A DNA stretch of 64,000 bases, taken from NCBI GenBank assembly GCA_013433145.1, contig CM024170.1:699214-763213 (forward strand). Direction: 5' to 3'. Below, piece after piece: positions 47,201 to 59,469 of the stretch (the stretch's first letter is position 1; every line of letters begins with the position of its first letter). A program made the position numbers and the translations under genes. Below the pieces are notes generated by a model, which saw only the letters and a list, made by a program, of their open reading frames with translations, did no database searches and had not been told where the DNA came from. The stretch comes from Ascaris suum. Lineage: Eukaryota; Nematoda; Chromadorea; Rhabditida; Ascarididae.

Positions 47201-50200
47201 TCTTTTTGAGCCGACCGAGTCGATCTCATCAATGAATATTATGCATGGTGCACGTTGTTTTGCTCTCTCTAAACATTTTCACTTCCACAGATAATAGTGA
47301 AATGATAAAAACTGTTTGCGACTTACGATGTGATATGCTTGAACGATGTGATACGAAGACCAATATAGATTAAATTCCATATGTGAAATGCTTACATATT
47401 ATTACAGCAGGTAGCATAACTCCCAATGTTATGTAGGACGTAACCGAAGTTAGCACTCGTTACGCCTTCAATATATAAAAGAAACTCATTTTTTGACAAC
47501 AAACCACCGAATATTAACGTCTCAATATAGGCTCAAATACTAATTGTGGGTGGTCGCACATTTTGCCCCATCATATCAGTAGAGCTATCAAATAAGAACG
47601 CTTACATTAGACAGCACGATGATAGGAAAACTTACCGAAGAGATCTCTTACTCTGCGTGCACCTTGTCCGACCAGCACTTCATCGAACTCAGAACCCGAT
47701 GTATGAAAAAATGGTACCTCAAAAAACAAATATTTTTATATTTCACGCTTTTTCCACTCTTCTTTATGAACTCATATTTGCTGGAAAATCCATAAAGGAT
47801 CTCCATAAACTCGAACATTCCTTTCTTTAATCACTGCTGGCGAGATTTATGCTGCAGCGGAACAAAGCCACGCTCGTCAAGGATTGGAAACATATACATA
47901 GAACAATAAGCCAAAAGATTTCTAAAGAAACAACAACGAAAAATAACGAGTCGACTAAGCAACTTCTAATGAATAAATTACGAAAAGTTTACGCCAATGG
48001 TTGGACGGAAAGAAAGAAAAACACTGCAGGACATTGCCACAGGGCCAACATAAACACAGCCACTTCTTAACCCTTCAGGAATTTCACATGAAATAAAATC
48101 AACACCCGAGAGCTCATTCACCATTAGCAGCCTCACTTGCAAAAGTATTCCAATTTAATGGTGCCTTCCACCTCTTACCTACAAGAACACTAAAAGTATA
48201 ACTCTGAAACACTTCATCTCATTACTGCATCTTTTTATCCATGAAAATTTAAAAGATTTCGATGCGGCGCATTTGTCTCCTCGAATGCCACGCTATTGCA
48301 TAACACTTGCAGACAACGACATAAAGATTAATTCGATTTATACATATAGCCGCCACCCCATACTACCAATTTTAAGTCAGTAATAAAGCATAAACACGCC
48401 TGCGCTTCCCCAGCGATCGCCCGCGCCAACAGCGTTTTACCAGTGCCTGGTGGACCGACAAGCAGAACACCTTTGGGTAAACGACCTCCAAGTCTTGAAT
48501 ACCTGTCCGGATCACGCAAATACGAGACAATCTCTTCCACTTCTTTCTTCGCCTCATCCATCTGCAAGAATAGGAATGAAATTTTCCCACAGATATTGCT
48601 AAGCCATTAAGTAATAAATTTCAAGCACGCTGGACGAAAACAGCTGAGTTGTGATGCAAATAATCGACAAATGAACATAAGGAAGCGGTTTTTGGGCACC
48701 TGGTTTACACTACGTCCCTGACATATTTAAGAACCAAATGCAAGAGATGACGAAAGTTCGTGACACCCACCGCGCAAACTTCTCGAGTCCTTATGAGTTT
48801 TGGGTAAGTTATCCCATTCATGACCCCCTTAGAAAGTTGACCCAAACAAGACAATAGACGCTTATATTCTTGCACAAGTGGGTGCAAATACCTCATCGAA
48901 ACAATCATCACATTCGCATCCGAATATATAGTTCAACCGTTTCACTTTAATGAATCCTGAGAGAAATTATCGACCGAAGTCATGAAAGATATTGACCCAT
49001 GATGAATAGACAGCACATAACTCGGTCGTCAGTGAGCGCCACAATCCGTCTTCTACCATCAGAGTACGTCAAAAACACTGCTTACCCCTCGGACATCATC
49101 GAAGGTGACAGTGACGTCTTCAGGTTTGACCTCTTGAGGAGAGGAAAAAATTAACGAACCGAGTTGTCGATCTCCTAATCGAACACGAATCGCTAAAAAA
49201 AAACAACTGCTAATCAACTACTTTGCAGAAATAATCAACAAAAAGTGCCATAAAGAGCCAAATAAATAAAAGAACGAGATTTATAAAATCTTCCTAACTT
49301 CTTAGAAATGGAAGGTGAGGGCATACGAGGGAAAAGGGTTGGGGATACATCAAAAGGACATCGGTTCTACTAACCTACATTCCCCTCTTCGCAAACCTTT
49401 TCAATTATCATTGCAGCACAGTGAATACTTGTCACTTCAGCATAGCCCCGAACAGATGTTGCAGAAATTCTCAAAAAAATGCTGAATACGAGTCCCGAAC
49501 TATCGCAAAATCATTTATTGGAAGAGCAGAATTTGCGTGACGGGTTTCAATTGAGGAGAGCAAGAGGATATTCGCTTTTCAAAGAATCAGCTCCGTATTT
49601 CAACTTCACCTACATGCTTAATATAATAGAATATTTGACTATGAAGAACTGATGCTGCATATTACCGCGTAACATTTCCATCCTTTAAATGGCCGTTCAA
49701 CGATAAGCCACAATGGGGAGTGAGGGGAGGGGGGAGGGAAGGGGGACACGAAAGAAGGAAATCTGTCTTTGTTAAATCTCAAGAAAATACATCTAATGGA
49801 AATCTATGGAAAATAACACATGAAATGAAAGTAATCAACGATCCAAACGACGCTTAGGACGTAAACCAACTCACATCACCTGAAAATCATTTATCAGAAT
49901 CCTCGCTAACATGGTACTTGTCAACCTGTCATACCCCCTCCCCCCCCACACGATGCGAGGTAATACCTTATGATTGCAAAATTCCGACGATCACCGCTAA
50001 AATACTTCCCTTTCCTTTCCCTCCTCTCTTCCGCTCTAGTTTCCGCCATTGGCTTGAACTCCTTCACTCTGATTTCTATTCATATTCCGCAAATAGCATC
50101 GTTTAATCAATGTCAACTATTCCCTCATTTAAATCTAAAAAAACTCCTAGCCCATGAATGAAGTCATTCTAGAAATGAAGCATCAAGCACAGTGCTGCAT

Positions 50201-53200
50201 AAGATTTAGTTTTCTTCGGAAAAAAAAAAACAATATGACTTACTTCCTGACCAGAATGCAATAAAAATGGCCAATGCAAGGAACACAAAAAATCTGCTCA
50301 TAGCAGAAGGCTTCTTCACCGGTGTGCTCGTGTCATTATTCTTCATTGATAGGATTCCTTTCACGAAACCTTCCTATAAGCAATTCTACTTAATTTTTAT
50401 ATCAAACAGACGAGAGTTTCTAAGCGACTGCAGATCATCTAGTCGTATCAACATCTAACACTGTACAACTCAAACATTTTTTTAAACCAAAATCGTTTCA
50501 ACCAAAATAAATAAGCATCCACCTCATAGTGACAAAGAAAAAACAACTGCTTGTCTATCGATGAGACTGAATCGTCTCTTGAATTATAATTTAAGGCATA
50601 CTGAGGATATCAAAGCAGCCAAGTACATTCCCCATCGGCAGTATTATATTATCATCGCATACCAACTGCATGCTTGTGCTTGTACACAATACTGAAAAAA
50701 TATTACAAGCTCCATGCACAAACGTCTGTTCGCATCCGAAATGCTGTCTGAAATACTTTCAGGGATAGCAAAATAAACGGAAATGAAAGACGTGCAAAAA
50801 GGAATGAAAATTTTTCAAACATCAGCGAAATTCTACGCATTCAAAGCAAGCAGGTAAAAGCAATGCATATTTCGACAGGAAGCTGAGTACAACTTTAGCC
50901 AAAAAGCATTGAAACTATCGAACGATCGCATTCCAATTTATGCTCGCACTACTCGAAAGCTATCGAAGCTTGAGCCAAGCAGGGTCGATGTGTTACACAC
51001 CTGCACCTCATCAATATGTGCCAACATTCTTAATCAAATGCCTCCCCATTAATGGCGAAGATAAGCGTCCAAATCAAAACAAATACACCACAAACCGTGA
51101 ACGTTTTCCGCTGAGGCTCTGGAATTTTTTTGAGTTCATTTTCATAGACATTCCACCGGTCGACATCCGATCGATCAAGTCCTTCTACCGTCTGCTAAAT
51201 AAATAGACATCTATTAGGAAATGAAGATGTTACATACAAACTCAGCAAGAAACTACGCTAATTTCTATATGAACTTTCTCTCTCCCCTTCACCCTTTTCT
51301 CCCGGTAAAGGTAGAGGTGAGCTTTCATGAGGAATTAGCCTACCTCTAAATCACAACGCCGTTTACTAGATAAGATGTACAGACCTTACACAGGAAGTAA
51401 ACTTTAAACAGCAACCTTTGCAGCCCTAAAATCAGGGAAGAATCGACTGAGAAACGATTTCTCCTCTTTAACGGTCTTCTTCGTAGCAATTCCTTTGGGA
51501 CCAGCTCGAGTACGGAAACCACGCTGTTGAATATCTGCAAATAGCGCAGATGAAATACTAATGACAGAATCAAAACTTGTACTCTAGAATTGGAACTTAA
51601 TACTGAGTTCTCAGCAACAAAAAATGAATCACCACAGATTTTTGAAAAAAAAAAAACTTCAGAGTTTCCGTTGAAAGTTTGCAAATACGATTAATCCGCG
51701 GCCAAATGTAGGTGGATTGAACGCTCGCCAGTCCATAAATTGGCTTGAACCCATCCGGGGCCGGAAATGGATTAGATAAGGCTCGGAGGCCTTTAAAACA
51801 CGGGAAGAAAATTTTTTTGAGTTTTCGTCGTTTACTTACTCATTAGTTATTCAATTATTTTGCTGAGAACTCGGTTATTCGCCAAGACTGCCTTTCTTTC
51901 AAAAGCATAACGCTTTACCAAGGTATTCGCTCTTTTAAGGTACGATGCCGCATTGCTTTTTGTATTTCTATAGGCATCGCGAAGGAAAAAAAAATGGAAT
52001 TCCTGGAATCAGAATAAGTCAAAATTGCGACGCACTGCTCATACGCCCCAAATTGAGAACACATCCAAAGATATATAAACGCGAATATAAATCTAGCTAG
52101 CAGAACAGACGAGGTATTGAACAATAAAGAGAAGAAATAAAACTAAGATGCAAATATCAGACACCCCAAAGTCTAATGTAAGGATCATCTCGCCCTTGCT
52201 AAATCGACCTAAGTGCAGCATGAACGACGGATGGCATATATTAGCGACCTCCTCAGGAAGCAAATTTCAAGCACTGCTTCTGATACAAGACTTCGCAGAA
52301 AATTTGAATTGACGCGCATATCAACTAAAAGGAGAAGCAAAACGAAATATTTCTGAGAATCAAGCGTTGAAAAAGATGCGCACAACTTTAGAGCAAAAAA
52401 AAAAGAAAAAAATCAAAACCAACCCGATTCAGTAATAATCAGGTGGCTGGCTGCAAAACTTTTCAACTTGGACTTTGCTGACAAAGAACCACAGTAGGTT
52501 TTGCGAACAGTGATACATGTAACAAAGTGTTTCTTAACATTCTCTAACTAAACAACAGGCCACAAATGAAAGCGTAGCCCAAATAAGATGACAGTAACTA
52601 ACAAACCCTTTTGGTAATGCTCAGTACACACATGCGGTAAAGCATGAAGACGACTTTGGTGACCACTTTGCTATCGAGGATGTTTTAAGCCATAGTTGAA
52701 CACTGTCTCCAATGTCGATTAGGTCTATTATAATACCAAGATCACAGATACAGCTATATGGAAGTAATATGAACTAGGTAGAAGCAGTGAATTTAGCGCC
52801 GAAGCTATCGGCATGTTTACCACCTTCTCATCAAAAATGCTATATATGCTCATGTCAACTATCGGCATGAATGTTTTCTCAGGCCAGGATGTGATGCTCT
52901 TTCTATCGTAGATGATATTCGTGACCTTGGTATTACAATAGATTCTAAACCTCACTGGAGCTTGCAATGTTCTACTATTGCCTAAAAGTGAAAAATTACA
53001 AACTGTTTTCTCCACGCTTCATGGCATAGACGTATTGAGCATTATGGAAATGCCATCATGGAATATTGACGACCCATCCTGAAATAATGCACTCCTGGAA
53101 GGTCACTTTATTTGGTTCTGGCATCAGGTTGCTAGGGAAGCTGCGGATGAATCGTCTCGATTTACACATTTACGTATTCGCCTAAACTGTAGCGTTTCTT

Positions 53201-53282
53201 GCTGTTACATCTTGCTCGTTTTTACTGTTCATGCTCCCATACTTTCATATGTTTTCTACCTCGTGACGTTGAAATGAACAGA

Positions 53283-53321
<39 letters not shown>

Positions 53322-54608
53322 AATTCGATACATCTTCAACATGAAAACAGCATTCAAAGCAATCGAATCGAAAATAACTTACAAAACTGAGCGGTGGCCG
53401 GATGATAGGAAACGCTAATACTCTCATTCAATTTACACGTTAATACTCGTGTTCGTAATACACGGCGAGGTGGGCAAATACGAAATTCTGAAAGAAAAAA
53501 AAAACATAAATATCATTCCCGACAAGTAAATACGATCGTAGTGCGAAAATGCACTCAGAGGAAAGAAGTAAAGAAAACACGAAGCTAATGGCTATTAAAA
53601 AGAAAATAAAATAACCGATTCCTATGTTTGTCAGCCCTTTTATATTTAACCATTTAAATAAATATGTCTGTGACCATGGCGTAAAAAAATCCTCGTCAGT
53701 GACCATGCTAAAAAAAATGCGACAATGACCATGCTGCAAAAAATGCTCGTCACTTCATGCTACAGATGGCGATTCGAAACCCTCTCGTAGTTTTTTTTTT
53801 TTCGATTATAAGCCACTTCCGCCTGAACATAACCACCAAACGCATGTTGCAAAAAGCGCATTCTAGACGAACAACGGCAGAAGTTCAACGCTGATATATC
53901 TTGAAGTTTAAAAATTCAGCAGTTTCAATGCATCATTTCCTTTTCTCAGGATATGTTTCAACTCCTAGAGTAGAAAATTCAGCTCATCTCACTTTTTTTC
54001 TACTGCGATAGGTTATCTCTCCTTTATGGGAAGGAAAATAAATAAAATAAATAAATAAATAAAGGATAAAATGACAGTAGAGAACCATTTAAAACTGACT
54101 ATGCGATGGTCATCGTCGATCACGAAATGAGCAATATGGAAGCGATATACATTTAAATAATTATGTAAAGTGAGCGAAACGTACGTTCTATTTAAAAAAA
54201 AAAAAAAAGGTAATGAAATTGGACGTGATGGCACTTCGTTTCAAGGGGCAAGAACATGTTCTTAAAGCAAAAAAAGGATTGCACAGACTGTCAATGAAAA
54301 GGCCGATTTTTGAAACTCTTTGCAGAAATTGACGACTATTCCAAAAAAAAAAAAAAAAATGCAGATCCATGCGCATTAAAAAAATCTACGCCTCGATTAT
54401 AGCAACTACCTTCCAGTATCGCATTTAAATCCTCCTTCGCAACGCCCGAAAAGCTCTTTTGGTATGCTCTGAGCGTGAAAATATCAGCAGGCGTATCTGT
54501 GCATCGATGCTTTCTGACTGTACCAGATTGTAACGATGGGGCCCGCAATGACAGCACTTGTGACGATAGCGCTTGCATTGCGCCACCGGAAGACAATGAA
54601 AGCGACAT
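41292..54608 (-). CDS. ymel-1: mitochondrial i-AAA protease YME1L, 13 exons
   Basis: ATP-dependent zinc metalloprotease of the inner mitochondrial membrane, facing the intermembrane space, which degrades unassembled or damaged membrane proteins. Exons (complement): 54410-54608, 51416-51534, 50244-50373, 49086-49192, 48400-48561, 47636-47717, 47156-47268, 45489-45652, 44596-44783, 43592-43746, 42813-43013, 42342-42494, 41292-41504; 1,986 nt, 661 residues, all phases consistent. Residues 1-75 are Ser/Leu/Arg-rich with few acids (import signal), ending in QQRGFRT, like human QSRGFKT. One membrane segment is near 134-147. Walker A GPPGTGKT is 221-228, Walker B IIFIDE 276-281, arginine fingers R336 and R339, HEAGH zinc site 442-446, third ligand probably D520. 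The pore loop reads VLVG where YME1L enzymes of vertebrates and yeast have an aromatic. A basic, Pro-rich tail of about 39 residues (623-661) extends past the usual end. Introns 5 and 11 need GC donors. The start has an in-frame stop 9 bases upstream. Confidence 0.97.
42226..42248 (-). other. G-quadruplex motif on ymel-1 sense strand
   Basis: C runs of 3, 6, 3 and 5 on the plus strand with loops of 1, 1 and 4 give a G-quadruplex pattern on the minus strand, within intron 12 of ymel-1 and about 100 bases from the exon 12 donor. Confidence 0.6.
42811..42812 (-). other. GC splice donor, ymel-1 intron 11
   Basis: Exon 11 must end CGG/gcatgt for GMSDR to join VGLRDFS in the next exon, which aligns without gaps to human GMSEKLGVMTYS. 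The nearby GT (4 bases on) would shift the frame. Confidence 0.8.
48398..48399 (-). other. GC splice donor, ymel-1 intron 5
   Basis: Exon 5 ends CAG/gcgtgt so that AGEAQ joins [11 protein letters not shown], matching human AGEADVPFYYASGSEF residue for residue. The GT two bases on breaks the frame. The paired acceptor is an unusual ttttgag. Confidence 0.8.
49715..49745 (+). other. G-quadruplex motif in ymel-1 intron 3
   Basis: Five G runs (4, 4, 6, 3, 5) separated by 5, 1, 1 and 2 bases. The G-rich strand is the template strand of ymel-1. Confidence 0.6.
52880..53322 (+). mobile_element. decayed non-LTR retrotransposon 3' fragment
   Basis: A plus-strand frame near 52,881-52,983 reads [18 protein letters not shown], matching the conserved reverse-transcriptase-domain end phrase of jockey/CR1-type elements (typically V.DLGV.ID.KL.F..H). 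Stops follow soon after. Downstream broken frames are followed by a TAAA tail at 53,282-53,322, a common 3' end for such elements. It sits in antisense orientation in ymel-1 intron 1. The match is short, so the family assignment is tentative. Confidence 0.5.
53282..53322 (+). repeat. (TAAA)n tract
   Basis: About ten TAAA units, best explained as the 3' tail of the retroelement fragment just upstream. Confidence 0.95.
54035..54063 (+). repeat. (AAAT)n tract
   Basis: Short imperfect AAAT run, also inside ymel-1 intron 1. It could be another retroelement tail, but no coding remnant precedes it. Confidence 0.85.
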
Positions 54609-54684
54609 TGCCGCTTAATAGTGCAAGCTACGCGACGGCCAAACTTTCGGTTCGCGTTCGTCCGCCCTTCGTATCTGAAATACG
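54609..54684 (-). promoter_or_regulatory. ymel-1 5' leader with candidate trans-splice acceptor
   Basis: On the minus strand cgtatttcag ends at 54,675, a near-ideal nematode acceptor, 66 bases before the ATG at 54,608. With no upstream exon evident it may be a spliced-leader acceptor. The leader contains no ATG. Confidence 0.5.
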
Positions 54685-54996
54685 ATAATAAAGCAATTTA
54701 CAAGAAAAGATTTCAATGTTCATCGAAAGAGAACAAATTATTTCGCTAGTCGAATACATTTCTTCCATATCAACTACTCAAAAAAAATAGTGATGAGCAT
54801 AGAGAAATGGGATTCGTCACTTGCTCTAGGAACTTATAATTACAACTTACTATAATTTTTTATATGTATTCGCGTATCGCGCATCAACTCGTCCCTCCAT
54901 AAAAAAGGTCTGGTAAATAATATTGCTTGAGGCAATGAAACTGTGCGCAAAAAAACAAATATTAATAAGATATTCGCCACGTTGCAAGATATGAAA

Positions 54997-55026
54997 CACG
55001 TGACACGTCACCACACATGTCACGTG
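54997..55026. promoter_or_regulatory. E-box palindrome upstream of ymel-1
   Basis: CACGTGACA and its exact reverse complement TGTCACGTG flank a 12-base loop, giving two CACGTG E-boxes in a 9-bp-arm inverted repeat about 390 bases upstream of the ymel-1 ATG. The right box reads GTCACGTGA, close to the TFEB/HLH-30 CLEAR consensus GTCACGTGAC. Confidence 0.5.
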
Positions 55027-55895
55027 ATCACAATAATGGAACAACAACAAATACACAGAAGCAATCACAAGATGAACTCACTAACTCAAATCGATCTACC
55101 CAACCGCTTCCCTTGCCCAAAAATGTCAACATAAGATTCGACATCAATAGTCTCCCTCTTCGAGATTAATTACGAAACAATTTGCGTCACCAATGCATGA
55201 AATTTCCGATGCAAAATGACGTTTTTTCAAGGTGAGCAATGACAAAATTCATAAATCGCCAGGTAGAATAAGAGACAGGTTAGATGATAGAAGCCGAATA
55301 TCGTCATAGAATTGAATGCATAATGGTGAATAGATCATAGGGATGAGTAACAATAAGCATAACGGCTCTTACTGGTAATTAATTTACTCGCAAAAAATCG
55401 GTATTCTGAAGCATGATTTAAATAATTTGTCATAGTTACTCATCATTAAAACTAGAACACTTTAAAGTTTTCGTTTTTGGATCCAGTTTAAGAGGGCAAA
55501 CGGATTTTCAGCACCTTACCAAACCAAACCTTTGCTATCATAACCAAATTTTCCACAGCATTACCATCTCCAACGAAAAGTGAAGGCCTCTATTTCTTTT
55601 TCTTTAAATTCAAGGGGAAGAGTTTCATATATATGAGGTCGTTCTATTGTTAAGTTTTAGGTATTGTCTTCCATGAGTGGAGGCTAACATTGAACTAAGA
55701 TATCTGTCTCGATAGGGCTCGACGATGACAACAACGGCGACGACGAAAAAATCCTTATTCACAGAAGAATAAAGTAGACTACAAAATGAAGCAGTGGAAT
55801 ATAAGAATCACATAAATGCGCATAATCCGAAAAAGTGTTATTTGAGAATATATCATTAAATGTCACTTCAAAATACTTCACAACATGTTCTTATA

Positions 55896-56180
55896 TCAAT
55901 TTTCCAAAAATTTCGCATTTCGTTGATGATATTTTAGTAAATCATTTTTATAAAGGAGCACAGTAAAAGCCTCTGCAACATTTTCCGGAAAGCAATTCCA
56001 AACCCGCATCACTCTGTATCGGAAGTTGTATAGTACATTGTTCAATGAAAATGTCTTACATGTCAACTGGAAACGATAACCACGCTGATTACGATGGCGA
56101 GGCAAAGCAAAGAGACTATCGAAATATATAACAGAAAATCCATTGATAATTTTATTGCATAATGCTAAATCAAGCATCAC
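55896..56180 (-). mobile_element. non-LTR retrotransposon ORF2 C-terminal remnant
   Basis: A 94-codon minus-strand frame contains LFALPRHRNQRGYRFQL, then FRYRVMRVWNCFPENVAEA, then a Tyr/Lys-Asn-Asp-Leu end. That is the characteristic C-terminus of jockey/CR1-type reverse transcriptases (TRGH..KL ... FF..RV..LWN.LP..VV.A.S...FK..L). Upstream on the same strand the frame is broken, so this is a truncated old copy. Its strand is opposite to the fragment at 52.9 kb. Confidence 0.7.
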
Positions 56181-59100
56181 TTTTTTTTACATCGTTACAA
56201 AAAACAGTTTAAAAAAAAGATTGGGTACTTCAAAAGCAATGTGTTCTATATGCCGTGTTCCATAATACTTAGTGCCTTACTGCCAATAAGAAAGAATTAC
56301 TTTGGCTTCTGATAAAGCACGATCTATTGACAGATGGAAAACATTTCTAGTCTTGATGATATCCGCCGTTAAGCAGCTGAAGCAAACAAAAATTCAAATT
56401 AAACTATTATAGGCATTGATCTCTACTTATGGTTGACATCGCAATCAAATTTAGTGCAGCTATATATCGATCCGACTTTCAACAAGGAAATTTTAGGTGC
56501 ACATTATACAAGCAATTGATATTTGCATAACTTCTTAATATCGAATGTAACTTGAATAATAATATAGAATGGAATTCGAATATTCGAATACTGGCTATTA
56601 GGAATTTATACCATTGTTTTCCCGAAGTAACTATATTTGCATATGAGGTGTCGCGATCTCATTTTCTCGTGGCGCGAATTGTTATCGTCCCGGCTACTTT
56701 TAAACTTATCAATAAATTGTATAAATTTTCTCTAGCAAACGAAACATTCGAAGCAAAAATTTGAATACTCGAGGATGCATCGAAAAATGAGAGCGGAGAG
56801 AACGTACGGGGAAACACCGATGTCGCGATATTGGCCACCAAAGACGAGGAGGAAAAGAGATGATTCCTTTATGATGTGCAACCAGTTAAGACATCGGCTC
56901 TTCGTTCAAGTCAGCTTCTACAGAGACTTTCATCCTGATTTCGGACGTCTTCTAAAGCGTGGCCGCGATTCCAAGTATTCTGGAACCCGCAAAGAAGCGC
57001 CAGCAGGGATGCAATCTTGCGAACACTGTTTCCTTTTTCACGCTTTCATAACTGTCCCTTTATGCAACGATGTGTTCGACAACGGCTTGAAGCATTCCTA
57101 ATATTTCGCTCATATTTAATCGAAGTAAACTATGGAGAGAACCAACAAGCCTGCAACTGAAGCGTCGAAACATTTTCGAATACCGACGTAAAAGTCACCT
57201 AAGACATTTTCCTCCCACGCATTGTGGTAAACTCGCCAAATGGCGCCTTTGTCGCGACATACAGATCGCTTACTCAATGAAGGCGATTGTAAACGTCCTA
57301 CCGTAAATCTTAAGTGGGGAAATTGGGATCTAAGATTCTCAGAATTGATGCCAAATCGTAGGAAACACTTCAAGCGGAATTCTCAGAAATTAGCATATTG
57401 TACAATATAGGTCTACGTCCGTCCTCAATGTTGGAAAAGCCGATTTTTCTTTTCAAAAAAGAACAAAACAAACGAGCAAATCAAAGTTTTATTTCGAAAG
57501 GGAATTGGAACAAAGAAATAAACGAAGCAATGAGACGTGGGTGCTGTGTTTGGAGTGATCGTCAATAATCCTTTATCCGATATTTCGGCATACCCCATCA
57601 CCATCAATACCGCAATGATACTGCCGTATATTTGTTCCTGATAACAACAGTATGCGGAAATATCGAGCGAAAGGACTAATCGTGTGTTGGGAGGTTCGTT
57701 TCACTCGAACTGTTGAAGAGGGTTCGTTTCGCCATACAGAGAACGCAGACTGATTGCATAGAAAGGAGCGTTGAAAAATGATTATGCACAGGTGAACATG
57801 CCCATCTCATAGAGCTGCATTCAGTGACCACATTTTTCTTGAAATTTCAGTGGAAACAAGCGACAATTGAGGAAATTAAATCGTACATCGTTCAAATTTA
57901 AAATGAGGTTGTCGGTGGCATCAGACACAGACAGACATATTAAAGCATGTCGATCACTTAGAGAGCAACAAATCCAGACTAAAAGATAGCATCTCGTTTA
58001 AGGATAATATTTGAGATGAGCATTCAAACTAACACATCGAAGTGATCAGAAGACATAAATCTCCACAATAGTTTCCAAAATATTCAACAAAACGACCACA
58101 GAACGCTAAACGACACAAAAAATCCCTTCACGTGGAAGAACAGGCAAATTTAGTTTTTTTAATATAATAAAGAATATTACGACAATGCTGTGTATATGCG
58201 TCATGTCTGGCTGTCCGTCGAATAGTTTTAACTCGAGAATCACTCAAACTAGATCTGAGAAATTAATTGGTTGTAATGTATGCCATAAGCTGATTTGTTA
58301 TACCATCACTTACACTGACGCGTCAATTTCGAGATAAATCATTTAAACATATCGAGAAACTTATATATTTTAATTTATAATCTCGAGATGAAGATGAACC
58401 TTTGAATTGGAATACGGATTTGAAAATATTCCACACGCTTCATTATTTATTGGCTAATTATGTAAATGATTGACCAAATGGACGAAACTGCAAAAGCGCA
58501 TATCGTGGCAACTTCTTTCGATACGCTCCTCCACCTCTTTATTTGACTTCAACTCCGCAGTCGAATCACTTTGCTTGTAGACATAAACGACTGTGGCCAC
58601 AATCATTGACTTCATAATATGGAATTTTTTTTTGTGGGGGGACTGCCAAATACTCAAGCATTATTTCAGGTTTTCCCATCAACCGAATTCGTCCTCAAAA
58701 GTGATAAATTGCCTTGACCATCGAATTATGCAAATTTATATAGAAGTAATAACTAAGTAAAAAAAAATGCTATGAATTCTTTTAATTAAATAAGCACATA
58801 AATTCGATTATGAAATCAACAACAATGATCGATACGTTTCATCACCAAATGCGATGAATAAATTGAAACGCTCTAGATTTCCACAAGAATATGAATTAAA
58901 TTAATGATATCCAGAAAGTGAAACGGTTGGGTGCCCACATCATAACTCTCATAAGAATCGATTCTCAAAAAGCGACATAATCGATTCTACCCTTATATTT
59001 GCCTTTCTTTTTTTTTTTTCAATCCAGAATTTCCAATATTTGGCACTTTGCTAAATTAATTTATAAAAAAAAATTTACTCACTTTTCTTTTACAACAAAA

Positions 59101-59447
59101 CTATAATCGATTTTATTGCAAGCAGCCAAAGTATGACTATATTTCCTATCGAATAAGCATGATAGCATTAATAATGAAATTATAGATGATAGCAACATTA
59201 ACCAAAACCCAAAAAATCAATAAAATCATATAGCTGAGATGTAAAATAACTTAAGGCAAATAATGCATAGATGTTAATCAATAAATCTTGAATTGCATTG
59301 CGCAGAGAGAAAAACTATCAGTTCTACGATCGAACTTCAGTGATATCCTGCAAATAAATATTCTTATATTAATTCGAATTCACGAATTTATTAGTTCTTT
59401 TGGATATTCAAATCAGGAATTGGTTTCAGGTGGATGAGGATAGGATT

Positions 59448-59469
59448 GGGAGGAGAGGGGGAGGGAGGG
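59448..59469 (+). other. G-quadruplex motif
   Basis: G runs of 3, 5, 3 and 3 with loops of 6, 1 and 1, in non-coding DNA. Confidence 0.6.

Noticed and set aside
47546..48070. Plus-strand frames opposite ymel-1 exons and introns
   Set aside because: Antisense shadows of a well-supported gene, with no domain of their own.
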